Of a stretch of 64,000 bases of DNA, positions 1 through 10,987 are shown in pieces. Location of the stretch: positions 12,732,001 through 12,796,000 of the forward strand of contig CM020513.1 in NCBI GenBank assembly GCA_009823395.1, read 5' to 3'. The notes beneath the pieces were generated by a model, which made no database searches, was not told where the DNA came from, and saw only the letters and a list, made by a program, of their open reading frames with translations. The first letter of the stretch is position 1. Each line of letters begins with the position of its first letter. The stretch comes from Thamnaconus septentrionalis. Taxonomy: Eukaryota; Chordata; Actinopteri; Tetraodontiformes; Monacanthidae. The position numbers and the translations under genes were made by a program.

Positions 1-1157
1 TTTGTCCATGACATGTAATAGTTGTCCTTTGTCAAAGAGAACTTCTCACGCGTGAACATTTGTCACTTAAGTTTCATCACACGACTGCACACGCCAGTGC
101 CACATGATGGCAATGACTGCTTTCAGGCTCGCTGCCCTCTCGACTGAATTTCTCTTTAGTGATGCTGCGGGTGAGGATCACATTTCTGTGGATGCAGGGC
201 AATCAAGCTCTGGTTCTATAATTAACAGCAGGCTCTGTCAAAGAAATTGGGGCACATCTCTGGCCTCTATATGTTGACGATACTTGAGCCTGCTCACGTG
301 CGAGATGAACGCTGCATTAAATCCTTCATTACAGTATATGTGCAAGACAAATGCCACGAAGCATGGTATCAGTATTTAAATAATGGATGTTGCAGAACAT
401 CTGAATTAAAGTTCTCCATGCGCTGTGATAATCTGCAGCGGCAGCTGTTGCCGCAGCAGTGAAATGCAGTGACGGAATCTCTCCTCATCGCTGCTCTCTG
501 CAAGCACTTGGTGTGAGCAAGCAGCTTCCCTGCTGTCTCAACAGGTCTCTGTTCTTGTTTGTTTGCAGAAATCCTCCCTGCCCTGCTCTTCTGATGGCAA
601 CGTTGTCCCAAATGTCGGAAATGGACATATTAACTGTCGTGTTGTGATGGCAGAAGTTGACTTTGCCTGTTTCCTCAATCTCTGGTAGCACATCAAGGTC
701 ATTTTACATGTCAGCACAGTAAATATTTGCAAGTTATATATGTAAATATATTGAAAATAATATTGCATGTTGGTCATTCAAATAGTAGACTGTGACTGAA
801 AGTGTAAATGAGAAAACAATTTTAAGCAGTGAGATAAATGGACGTCAGGCTGATGTGCTTTCTGCCAGTCAGGAGCGTTCCTGTGAATTTCTCTGGGACT
901 GATTGCACGCGGCAGTCACAGAATGTCTCGGCGAAAGCGAAGGCCACAGAGTTCAGAGACGAGCAAAATCATTAACCCACACTCTGCGGGGTTAATGATG
1001 TTTCTTCAAACACTGCATGTTGAGCCTCTCACCAGGATGACGCAACAGTGGAGCGGGCTAAGTGGCTGTTTTTCTTTGCCCATTCTTGCTGCCAGTCTCA
1101 TCTTTCCTTGCCTGCAACAGACAAACTCATTCCCATCCTGAAATAGCACACGCACAC

Positions 1158-1226
<69 letters not shown>

Positions 1227-1430
1227 CTCCATTCATCCATTCATCATTTATCGCAACCTATTCCTCATTGGCCCAGGAGAGGTGAACCCGCCAGTTTTTC
1301 CAAATAAAGATGACCAATCACAGGAATTACGCCGGCACAGAGTACAGGAACAATTTGCCAGCAAGGCGGAGGCTGTCTACGAGAAGTGCGGATCAGGTCT
1401 TTCAATTTCAGCCACAAAATGCACCACTTT
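1..1430. other. Non-coding stretch, left edge
   Basis: I see no gene here. Open frames are short, overlap on both strands and show no recognisable protein. The only distinct structure is a GA dinucleotide microsatellite at 1162-1224. It produces artificial Arg-Glu and Ser-Leu open frames on the two strands. Confidence 0.6.
1162..1224. repeat. (AG)n microsatellite
   Basis: Uninterrupted AG dinucleotide run of about 31 units, preceded by a short CACACGCACACG tract. It explains the low-complexity open frames that cross it. Confidence 0.95.
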
Positions 1431-1720
1431 TTTTTGAAGGTCAACATGTTGTAAGCGCTGTCTTCTTTGCTGCGGAAGTGGGCTTGAAATTGCTGGAGGA
1501 GCTTATGGGAAAGTCTGGTGACATCACTGGCTCGCCTGAGGTGGATGAAGAGAGACTGACACTGAGGCAGCTGTCAAAGCTGCCGGCCATCATGGTCAGC
1601 AGCTTCAGCCCCGAGCAGAGGATCTACAGGGGACCAGGGGGGGAAATAATAGAAACAACTCAGGAGCAAAAGGACACGCAAAGTTCACGGTACACACATA
1701 GTAATTTTAGTAATCAATAG
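1431..1720 (+). CDS. Possible exon or coding remnant, unidentified
   Basis: From about 1431 to the TAG ending at 1720, this frame reads like real protein rather than noise. An amphipathic stretch (AAEVGLKLLEELMG) leads into an acidic segment (SPEVDEERLTLRQLSKLPA), then MVSSFSPEQRIYRGPGG. Codons in the middle part favour G or C in third position (GAG, CTG, CAG, AAG, ATC, AGC). A pyrimidine-rich run followed by AAG near 1428-1440 could be a weak acceptor. The frame upstream of about 1430 looks non-coding, and no clear donor or AATAAA lies just downstream. I do not recognise the family. It could be a terminal exon of a gene extending left of the window, a processed pseudogene fragment, or chance. 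Confidence 0.3.
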
Positions 1721-1940
1721 ATTTATACCTTTCAAACTCACCTTTTAAAATTACATAAAACACCATGATTAAAGTGCAAGCCAAGAATGAGTCACAGAAT
1801 CTCTGGGTTGCCTTCACTCGCCTCATTCAATCCATATGCATGTGAGCATATATGTATTTCAATCTGAAAATTCACCATTGAAATTGATTGAAAATCAAAT
1901 AGAATCTTTGAATTGTAGCAGCAAATACATGTGACGAGTT

Positions 1941-2010
1941 TGGCATCCAGGCTCTGAACTCATCGCTCTTCAAAGCAGGTTAGCGTGGAGTTTATGGGGA
2001 GTGAAGAGAG
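1941..2010. repeat. Dispersed hairpin element, copy 1
   Basis: This segment resembles 17240-17313 across about 70 bp. Both contain GCAGGTTAGCG followed by GGAG and TTATG, flanked by sequences that are partly inverted copies of each other. Here the arms (about CTCATCGCTCTTCA and TGGGGAGTGAAGAG) pair imperfectly. The family was not identified; an old interspersed repeat or a duplicated conserved non-coding element are both possible. Confidence 0.45.
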
Positions 2011-2273
2011 AATACACTCACAACGGACCCCCAATCGATTAACATTCCTGTTAAGAGTCGTCCTGGTTTCATTGTGTCAAAATGTGACCATGGCAGTGAA
2101 GAGGTCTGTTCAAATACAAAGTGTCATTGAAACAGAATATCTAGTGCTCATCACTCGTGGATCAAACACTTGTGCTGGGGATTTTTGTGGTTCTTCGCCT
2201 TGTTAGAGAACAGCAAGTATGCAACAAGTCCTGAAACATTAACAAAGTCTCATTAACCAGATGGTGTAAACTC

Positions 2274-2318
2274 GTGTGTGTGTGTGTGTGTGTGCGTGCG
2301 TGCGTGCGTGTGTGTGTG
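2274..2318. repeat. (GT)n / (GTGC)n microsatellite
   Basis: GT run interrupted by a block of GTGC tetranucleotides, then more GT. Confidence 0.9.
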
Positions 2319-4910
2319 AGCTCTGCAAGGGTTTCACAAGTTGCATCCGATAAAGGAAAGTCATAATTAACGGCAGCGGAATAGATGATGTCCGCCTAAT
2401 TTGGTGAGAGTTGCATGAGATATAAATCGAATGCTGTGAAGACACCTCCACTCCACCACTCAATTTAATTATTGTTTAACCATGAGTACAGCATGTAATT
2501 GATCAAAAACATTGTTCATAAAAGATTATTAAATGGCCAACATTAAAGACCCAAATGTGTGACATCTGCAATATTCTAATGGCATAAATTAGAACAGACA
2601 GTGTATATGGGTTTCAACCTATATAGTCTTTGAATACTGTTTTTATCAATTGCAACTTTTGTGAGAATCAATATTTCCACAAAGAGCAGGCTTCTAAATT
2701 GTCCCGCCACATATGCATATATTACGCTCAGGGCTTCACAATTCCACCCACACACTACAGCTGCTATAAGAAAGGTGTGACATCAGGCAGGACATTGGAA
2801 AATAGGGATCCACACCGGCGAGGCCTCTCCCAGATGGAGTTTGCTGATGAGAGGAAAAAGGTCTGCAGAGTGATGCTGAAGTTGTGCAGGGTGGATCACT
2901 CAACCTTCCTGAATGGTTGCAGTTTCTTGTCGATAGCTGAGGCTGAAGTGTATCAAAAACAAAGTGAGTGTCGAAAGAACTTATTTACAGCCTCTTCTGC
3001 CTCTCCAGAGGCGAGGGTATTTCTGCGCCGCTTTTTCGCCTTTTTAGGGTGTGTTTTTTTTTTCATCTGCTTTTCACAATTCCCACGATCACTTTCAACT
3101 GTATGAGGCTTTGATTACCACTCTTTGTACTCCCTCTGCAATCTGTGTCGGTACATGATGTCAGGTGCAATTTATTTTTCCAACTATTTTGACTCTTTGC
3201 TTTCCACTCATTGGTTTCCCAGAGGTTGTTTTAACCACAATGCATAGTCACTAATCTACATGCCAAATACCTGTTTTGAGGAAAACTGTTATCATAATAG
3301 CGCAGTTTGTGGACTGCAAGCAGCATATGTAAAAATAGACTTTATCGGGGAAAAAGATGAAAAATGTGACACCTGGAAAAACAGGACAAACAAGTCTCAC
3401 TTCATGAGTGGAACATTTCTTTTATCAGCACTTTAACATTCTAATCGACACCCCTGAAAAGATAAGCTTTTGTTGATTTGACAAAAGAAAGAAAAGTCCC
3501 TTGTACCAATATTTTCCAGTGTTTTCAATTGGCTGTTAAAGCCAATTATGTCCCTCCATCTAAACCCTCTCTACTGCAAACTCTTCTCTCACACCAAATA
3601 AGCCCATGTCCTCTTTCACTACATCCATTAATCTCCTCTAGACCTCCTGCGTCCTTCTACTGATATGTCATTCAATCAATCAATTAACTCTACTCACTCT
3701 AAAATCACATGCAGAGGCACCTCAAAGCGTTTGTAACAATGAGCAAGAATAAGTACATAATATATCAGTATAATTATATAATATTATTATTTTAAAAGTT
3801 TCTCATCCAATGAGAACGCTGGCCCTGGTGGGTGGCACAGAGCCGAACATTTCTGAGACTGATGGACGATGGGAGGCCGTGTCAGCCTCAGGCTGTAACC
3901 TTGATCTCTATTTACTTTTGAGGTACACAAGTGAAGAAAATCCACTCTCGCATGGATCAGCAGCAGTGTAGCTCTGAGGATGATGGTGAACGACTCCATC
4001 ACTCACTCAGCAGTTCAGCAGTCACGTTAATCAATGTTCCCAGTGGCTGGTACAGCTATCAAATAGTGAGCCCTGCATCAAGGACAATCAAGACGGCCCA
4101 GATATAATAATAACTACTACTGTATGCACATGAGGAACGGAGGAAAGATAAGTAGGTCCTGGCTGGTGTATGGTGAAAATAAGGAGAATGTTATCTGCTT
4201 TTGTTTTTCGCCTGTTTGGTAACAAAGACAAGAGCAGTGAGTTAAGTTTGGATTCGGTCAGAGAGCACGAACTGAACACAACACTAACATGGAAAAGTGA
4301 TGCAATCTAACACAAAAGCTGCACAAAACCAGCCATAGTTGAGGTAAATCAAAATGGACTTGCCTTGAAAGTAAATCGCTGAGAAAGGTCCTGACAAGTT
4401 GGAAAAACAGACTGTAGGGAAACTGCAGAAAAGCTTCAGACGGAGATGATTTGACCAGTTTTGCATCAGAGAAGAACACCTTGACACTTTGAGTATGAGA
4501 GAAGAGAGCAGACTCAGTCAAATGCAGAAATTCAGACATTGAAGGAGAGATTTTCATACATGTAAACATTTCCCGAGTCGTGTCAATTTCTATTCTACAC
4601 TGACCGAACGAGAGAAACTGAGAAGGCCGGGAGGCTGGTTGACTGTTCTCCCAGACTGAAGACGGACTGCAGAGGTTAACGGTGCAGTCAGATCGTTCCA
4701 AGCACACCATCTCAGATGCTTGATTACATATATAAGGAGGGTATCCTTGACATTTATCCAAATCTCAGCATCACTGAGACCCAATAACTGCGTTTGCCTT
4801 GTCTCCCCAAATGATTAAATAAGCCCCTGCAAGACAGCTGCAGACAGGCAAAGGAGAATTACAGTGGACGTGCATACAATGTGCTATAAAGTTATTCTTG
4901 TATAAAACAA

Positions 4911-4978
<68 letters not shown>
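4911..4978. repeat. (GATA)n microsatellite
   Basis: About 17 uninterrupted GATA (ATAG) tetranucleotide units. A long pure array of this kind is likely polymorphic in length. Confidence 0.95.
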
Positions 4979-4979
<1 letters not shown>

Positions 4980-5738
4980 GACAGATGACTGTTTAAATTC
5001 CATTAATTAATGCAATTGAAGTATTTTTCTGATGGAACATGGATTTGAACGTGGCCACTGAGGGTTCCTGGCACTGGGACGGGTTCCTCATCCAGTTCAT
5101 CCTGGTCGATCCCGAAGAGGAACTCAGCATTTTCATCTCTGCTGCCTCCAGAGCTCTGCCTCCAATCTTTTCTAAGCTTTTCCTTTCATTCTTGCTGATG
5201 CTCTTTTATCAACGACACACCTGACAGGTTTTGCCACCCATTCCAACCTGCTGGCCCAAACTCCTTCGTCACTTTTCCACACTCTTCGTTGCTCCAGACT
5301 GTCAAACTTAAGTGTTTAAAATTCTCCACCTTCTTTACCTTGACTTCCTGTAACCCCAATGCTCCACTAGAGTCTGATTGACACACACATTGACACACCA
5401 ATCCATAGCAGTAGAAAAAAAATCTATATTTTAGGGCAGACGAGAATATAAATGGTGCCTTTGAGCAAGAATTAGATTGCACAAATTAAAACTCTCTAAA
5501 CTGGATTGTTGGCATATCTCTCGTTTTGATCACATCAATGTCTGACATTCCTCAGACAGTGGAGTATAATCATGTAATAAACCAAACCGGCTGTGTGATG
5601 TCAATAAAGATCCCCACTTAATGGGCGTTATCGACACTGCAGTTTGCAGCTGAATTGACAAACATCATCATCAAATAGGAAGAGAAATGAGAGGAAGAAA
5701 TATACTGTCCATTATTAAACCAGGATTCACTTCATTGA

Positions 5739-5739
<1 letters not shown>

Positions 5740-5771
<32 letters not shown>

Positions 5772-6052
5772 GCACAGTGAAATTTCTCTGCATTGGATCC
5801 ATCCTCTCAAGGGGAGCGGTGGGCGGCGGCTGGGCAACACATCAAGATCTTCACCCCGGCATCTGGTCGAGAGCGGCGACTCGCCGAGGATTACAAGGTA
5901 TTGACGAATGCGTAGGAACACGGAGCACTCGCAGGAAACCCACACAGACGCAGGGACAACACGCAAACTCACCACTCACCTCGACGGCCGGCGATGGAAC
6001 ACAAGACCCGATTGCTGTGAGACAGCAAGCAGTGCCGAACAGCAAGACACTG
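5740..6052. repeat. Interspersed repeat remnant (CA run plus diverged repeat)
   Basis: A (CA)n run (5740-5769) is followed by AATGCACAGTGAAATTTCTC, then CATTGGATCCATCC, then GGGGAGCGGTGGGC. This order is typical of a widespread teleost interspersed repeat. Further on, AAACCCACACAGACGCAGG and ACACGCAAACTC resemble the body of the SINE at 10608-10976. The copy is diverged and its ends could not be fixed. A Dfam or Repbase search with a teleost library would name it. Confidence 0.45.
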
Positions 6053-9000
6053 CGCCTGATTAATCATGCCGTTTCATTGCAAGAAAAATATTTCCAGGGG
6101 TGGTTATGGATTGGCCACTCAGATATTAAAAGTTCACATCAAAGACGACCAAATATATCAACACAAGTCTGGTCTTTAATCCAGAACTTCTCAGTTTACT
6201 TGAAACATTGCAAGCGTGAATAAAATAAATTTTGAGTCAAAGGGAATCAATCTAATCATTCTTGTGTTGGTTCTGGTGATTCATGGTCCAATATTTAAAA
6301 CAAATCAGGATTAGAAAGAACCTCAGGGAATACGGGGAGGAGAGCTGTGAGATGACTTAGTGGGGGGGGAAACATTATAGACACTGTCACATTGGACTGG
6401 TTATACATGAGAGGTCTTCAAGAAGGTTCTTTGCTGCTAAGAAACGTCTGCCGCTGGGTTTTCGCAGTTCACTTTCATTAAAAATGTTCCTTCCTGGAGA
6501 TAAATCTGAGTGGTTTGGGGCTTTTTGAATAGATTCTTTTTTTATTACTTTTCCTTTGTGATAATGCAGCACTTGGGGTTTGAAGAGCCTCATAGGATTT
6601 TATTGTGTAAGAGTAATAAAATGGCAGAAATTTTGCAAACTAAATTTCAAGTCTCTGAGGCAGAAAAGGGGCTACAGGGGCTTCCTGTCACAGGAAGTGG
6701 TATGAAGGAGCGCCATTGGATGAAGACATTCTGCACATTGTTAAAGCAGTCTTTCCCTAATGTGACCGACAACTTTCTTTCTACACATCTCTTAAAGAGC
6801 TGAACACATTTGAGGAATTACTTCAAACAGGAAACTAGTGGAAAACCTGCTTCTCCACTGTCATGAAAGCACTTCAGAATCCCACTTGAAGTCAGCAAAA
6901 AATGTTTTCAACTGCCAGGATGAGTCTCTTGTTTTCGTATGCAGCATTTGGTCTTGGTGTTTTTTTTTTATCTCTGTTTTTTTCCCTTCTTCTCTGATGT
7001 CGTCTGTCATTGTCTGCCTGCTGGTTGCGGTTGGATCGTTTGCTTCATCTCCATCACCTGCTTCATTTCACACACCTGCGGCTGATCCTGGTCAAAGCCA
7101 CTACTCACCACCTCCAGAACTAAAATCTGGTGTTTGACTGTTCGTCAGTTAACCGTCCGTGGTAACGCAGAAAACTGTTCTGGACAAACTTTTTTATCTT
7201 TGTACTTTTGCAAGCAACACACAGTAATTTCTTCTTCTGCCTGTTCTGCCTGTCACGCTCAACTTATGCTCCACGAGGATCTGATGTTTTTTGTTTTTGT
7301 TTCAGACTTAACCAGCTTTACTCGTCTCCTGTTCCTTCCTGTTTCCGTAATGTGATTTTAAGGCTAGCTTCAAGGATTTTGCGCTCTGTTAAAGATATAA
7401 ACACCGCGTGTACTAACATGAAAATGTTTAGTTTTATTGTTAATCTGCTGTTCTCTTAGTGTTTGTGCTAAAATGTCATGTGTAGTAAAAAGTCAGGCAT
7501 AGATATAAGAAATGAAGCATTATATGTACATCTCGTGCACATTACTCAACCAGTGCTAATATACTCACATCATGCAGCCTTGACATCTTTGATGATAATT
7601 GTCCATAACTGTCACTGCACACAGTGGCCCTGTTGAGTAATCTTTCTTTTTTTTTTTAATTTCATGCTGATTTAAACAAGTCTTTATTTATTTAAACTGC
7701 AAGAACACTCAAGAGTCCTTTCTGTCAGGGTGTCAGTGCAGAAGACACTTGGCAGCTGTCATGTGATGACCTAGTTTAAGAGTACACACTTGGCAACAGG
7801 GAGATGTGCCTCTGAAGGACCTTGTGGAGCATCCGAATTCTCAGAAATTATACAGTGTATGTTCAGCTGAAGATGCTGTCTATGTTCTGAGGGAATATTT
7901 TGTCTATTCTCTTCTGCTGTGAATGACTGACTTCAGTTTTTGTCTTATTGCAACTCTAAAAACAATAAGAAGCAAACTAAAAAATAAATAAATAAAAACA
8001 GGTAAATATCACTTCTAAATAAACTATAGTTTTGTCAGGTGAGCATAAATTTGAGATAATAAAATTGCTGGCTATGTAAAAACTTTTTGATAAGATGTTA
8101 ACTACTGTTACATACTGTGATGAGAGAACACTTTATTTACATAAATTGATTTTAGTCTCTAGTGATGTTCTCCAGTGTTGGAATGCCAAAGGTCCTCCTC
8201 ACAACTCTGAACTTCCACGCTCAATCTTGACCCCTATGTTCAATGAAGAGGTCGAAAAGGTTGTTCAACCATTGGAATATCAGCGTTAAGCTCCTACATT
8301 ATGGAAAAGCTCAACATCAAATCTGCAGTCACACTCATTCATCTGATAAACATTCACTGTTTTCCATGTGACCTATAGCTCGGCCAACTTCCTTTTAGAT
8401 GCCTGTTGTTGCGATGCCTCTGCGCTGGTGAAGGACAGTATTGATTCATATCTGTTCTGTTGCTCTGCCACAGTAAAACACTGTGGGAGTGGGAAAAATA
8501 TTTACATATATGAGTCATATATAAATCATATAAATCATCATCATCCATACAACGTATAATGTTATATGTATGTAGTGTATGTAAAAAAAATCCCACATTA
8601 AGTCATTCGTGCATAAATCTTTGTCAACTTTCCTAAACCAATATAATATACAGTATTTATATTTTGCATTGGACATTAACTTCTATTCCATCTATTTGTG
8701 TTTGCTATTACATTGTAACTGCTTTTTTCTGAACGACACTGAGGCACCCTGGAGCTACGATAACGACTAGGTGTGACGAAATGGCTGGGAAACTGGCGGA
8801 CCTCCCGTAGTGTCTCACTTCCACATAATGTTTTTCCTCACTCTTACTGTGTGAGGCACTTTACTATTGTTTTTATAATTTGTTTGTAAATCTTTGCAAT
8901 CGCATAGCAGTAAACATCTTCACAACCTGGGAGTTTTTGTGATTGGAAAGAGTGCGAAAGCGAAAGACCACAGCACTCAGACTGGACAGACTTTTGTTTT

Positions 9001-10596
9001 TGTGAGAAATTAATTAGTCTCTTTTTACCAAAACCTTTGTCGCTATGTCTGAACATGTTCCGGAGTTATAAAGGGCACTTTAAGAAAATAATAATAAGCC
9101 CGTCAGTCACCATGTCGTCCACAAATGAAGCACTGAAATGCGAGCCACGAGGTCAACAGATGTGGTTTCCAGATGGAGTGAGGCAACACTTCCTTCTTTT
9201 TGTGTCAAGTGTCAAGTACAAGCTGGATACGTGACCTATGTAAGAAAAAAAAAAAAAAAAGATCATAGTCCAAACCAAGAGTATTGACAGAGGAGCAGGA
9301 TGTCGCTAAGTGGCGTCTACACCATGCGGCCAGCTGTCATGGCAACATGGATGGAAATAGGGCCAACTGAGAACATAAGCCAGCAAGCAGAATTGATCCT
9401 CCCACCCTCCACCGTAAGAAAATGAAGAGAGAAAGGCTCCAATAACCCAAAGGGACGTTCATATTATACAAACACAACACACTGGCAAAATTAAAGTGGG
9501 ATGCTTAATATCATTTGATCAAAAGCAATCAGGGTTGTGGGACCATTCAGCTCAGGGTTGCAGAAAGCTTCTGTGCTTGAGGAATGAGATCCGAACAATA
9601 GGCCGTTTGTGCACACACGCGGCCCTTTCAACGGAAAGCTTTGTTTGTTTCTCATCAACGAGCGGCAGGAGTGTGATACTGAATGAAAGTGCGTCAAGCG
9701 TGCGGTTGTGTGCTGTGACACAGCGCACATGCTCTTCACGCTTACTTTAAAAGGTAAACTTGATTGGATATATGTTCATCCATCGCATCCGATGTATTCA
9801 GCTAAAAAAAAAAAGTCAAGTGGTGTCAACGCTGAATGCAAATGCTGTGGTCTAACACCGCGTGATCAAGAAGACACTTTCTCACACAACAGCACCACAT
9901 CAACACCTTTTGGCTCGTTTATTTAGTGCAACCAACCTGAAAGCTACCATATAAGAACTCTTTTTCATTACTGACTCCGGTCGAGCGACATGGCGCGCTT
10001 ACCGCAACAGACTTCTCAAGATCTCCAGCAAACAGCATATTTAGCTGTGTGTTTACAGCCTCCTGTAAGAATTACTCAGTTAACTTAATGGATGTCTCCC
10101 ATGCCAAAACACGGGCATCCAATTTGTGCCATGCCAATCCAATCCGTTTGCGAATTAACCCGCTCGTCCAGTTCTGAATCTATACAACACAAGTTTTGAC
10201 GCACTTTTTTTTTCTTGTAGTCTTGAATGCAGCATCGTTCCACCTCTCACTCTGCCCCTAGAGTTGGTCTGCTTGGATTGCATTCCAGCCAGGTAAACAA
10301 TTCTGTAAGACTTTGCAAGGGACGAATGTCTGCTCTCTGCTTGAAAAATTCCCCTTGAAAATTCACAGCAATGGGATGAGACCAACTCGACTTGTTTCTA
10401 TTTAAACTGTTTAATTGATTTAGTGATTAAAATCAGATTACGTTAGATTGTGATGCTATTAGAGCTGGGAGGCTTTTGTTTTGCTAAATTGCAGTCTCGT
10501 TGTTTGTTTCCTGCCATAGGTTTTCAAAGCTCTCTTGTGCTGTGTCTCTGTCGGGAGGCAATGTGCTCTCGTATTGTTCACCACTTCACTCCGGGA
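6053..10596. other. Intergenic stretch without recognised genes
   Basis: I see no coding gene. Open frames are short and compositionally random. The stretch contains A and T homopolymers (for example 9245-9260) and a T-rich, CTGCC-rich part at about 6950-7330 that may be an old repeat but has no diagnostic ends. Confidence 0.55.
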
Positions 10597-10607
10597 AGAA
10601 GAAGGCA
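10597..10607. repeat. Target-site duplication, left (SINE copy 1)
   Basis: AGAAGAAGGCA occurs here and again at 10977-10987, immediately flanking the SINE. It is a perfect 11-bp direct repeat expected from target-primed retrotransposition. Confidence 0.85.
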
Positions 10608-10976
10608 TTCATCTTCTATACCCGCTTATTCCTATTCAGGGTCACGGGGGTCTGCTGGAGCCTATCCCAGCTGTCTTAGGGCGAAGGCAGGGTACACCCT
10701 GGACAAGTCGCCAGTTCATCGCAGGGCCACATAGAAACAAACAACCATTCACACTCACATGCACACCTACGGACAATTTACAGTGTTCAATTGACCTCAC
10801 ATGCATGTCTTTGGACTGTGGGAGGAAGCCGGAGAACCCGGAGAGAACCCACGCAGACACAGGGAGAACATGCAAACTCCACACAGAAAGGTCCCAGGCC
10901 CGGGCCCCAGAATCGAACCCACGGCCTTCTTGCTGTGAGGCGGCAGCGCTAACCACTGCGCCACCGTGTCGCTCGC
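10608..10976 (-). mobile_element. tRNA-derived SINE, full-length copy 1
   Basis: Read on the minus strand, the element starts with a tRNA-like head. A box-A-like GGCGCAGTGGTTAGCGC is followed by a box-B-like GGTTCGATTCT, which is an RNA polymerase III internal promoter layout. A conserved body follows (TTCTCCCTGTGTCTGCGTGG, then AGCTGGGATAGGCTCCAGCA). The 3' end is AATAAGCGGGTATAGAAGATG with a short tail. Perfect 11-bp target duplications flank it. The body matches fragments at 23175-23302, 25899-26040 and 45285-45335. This is a widespread teleost SINE type; its exact family name was not determined. It is a retroposon, not a functional tRNA gene. Confidence 0.85.
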
Positions 10977-10987
10977 AGAAGAAGGCA
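10977..10987. repeat. Target-site duplication, right (SINE copy 1)
   Basis: Second copy of AGAAGAAGGCA, pairing with 10597-10607. Confidence 0.85.

Larger units (their letters stand above)
1721..4910. other. Intergenic stretch without recognised genes
   Basis: Open frames here, including one of 158 codons ending near 3106 and one of 167 codons on the minus strand at 4258-4761, have no recognisable domains and a random-looking composition. The stretch contains one arm of a dispersed hairpin element (1941-2010) and a GT-rich microsatellite (2274-2318). It is otherwise A+T-rich unique-looking DNA. Confidence 0.55.

Noticed and set aside
4258..4761. 167-codon open frame on the minus strand
   Set aside because: Cys/Ser/Leu-rich random-looking translation, overlapped by another open frame; no domain or splice context.
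6950..7330. Possible LINE or other retroelement fragment
   Set aside because: CTGCCTG-rich and T-rich text is suggestive of known fish repeats, but no reverse transcriptase motif, tail or target duplication could be found.
10911..10975. tRNA gene (box A- and box B-like sequences on the minus strand)
   Set aside because: The sequence continues into a SINE body with a tail and target duplications, and related 3' copies occur elsewhere; it is a tRNA-derived retroposon head, not a tRNA gene.
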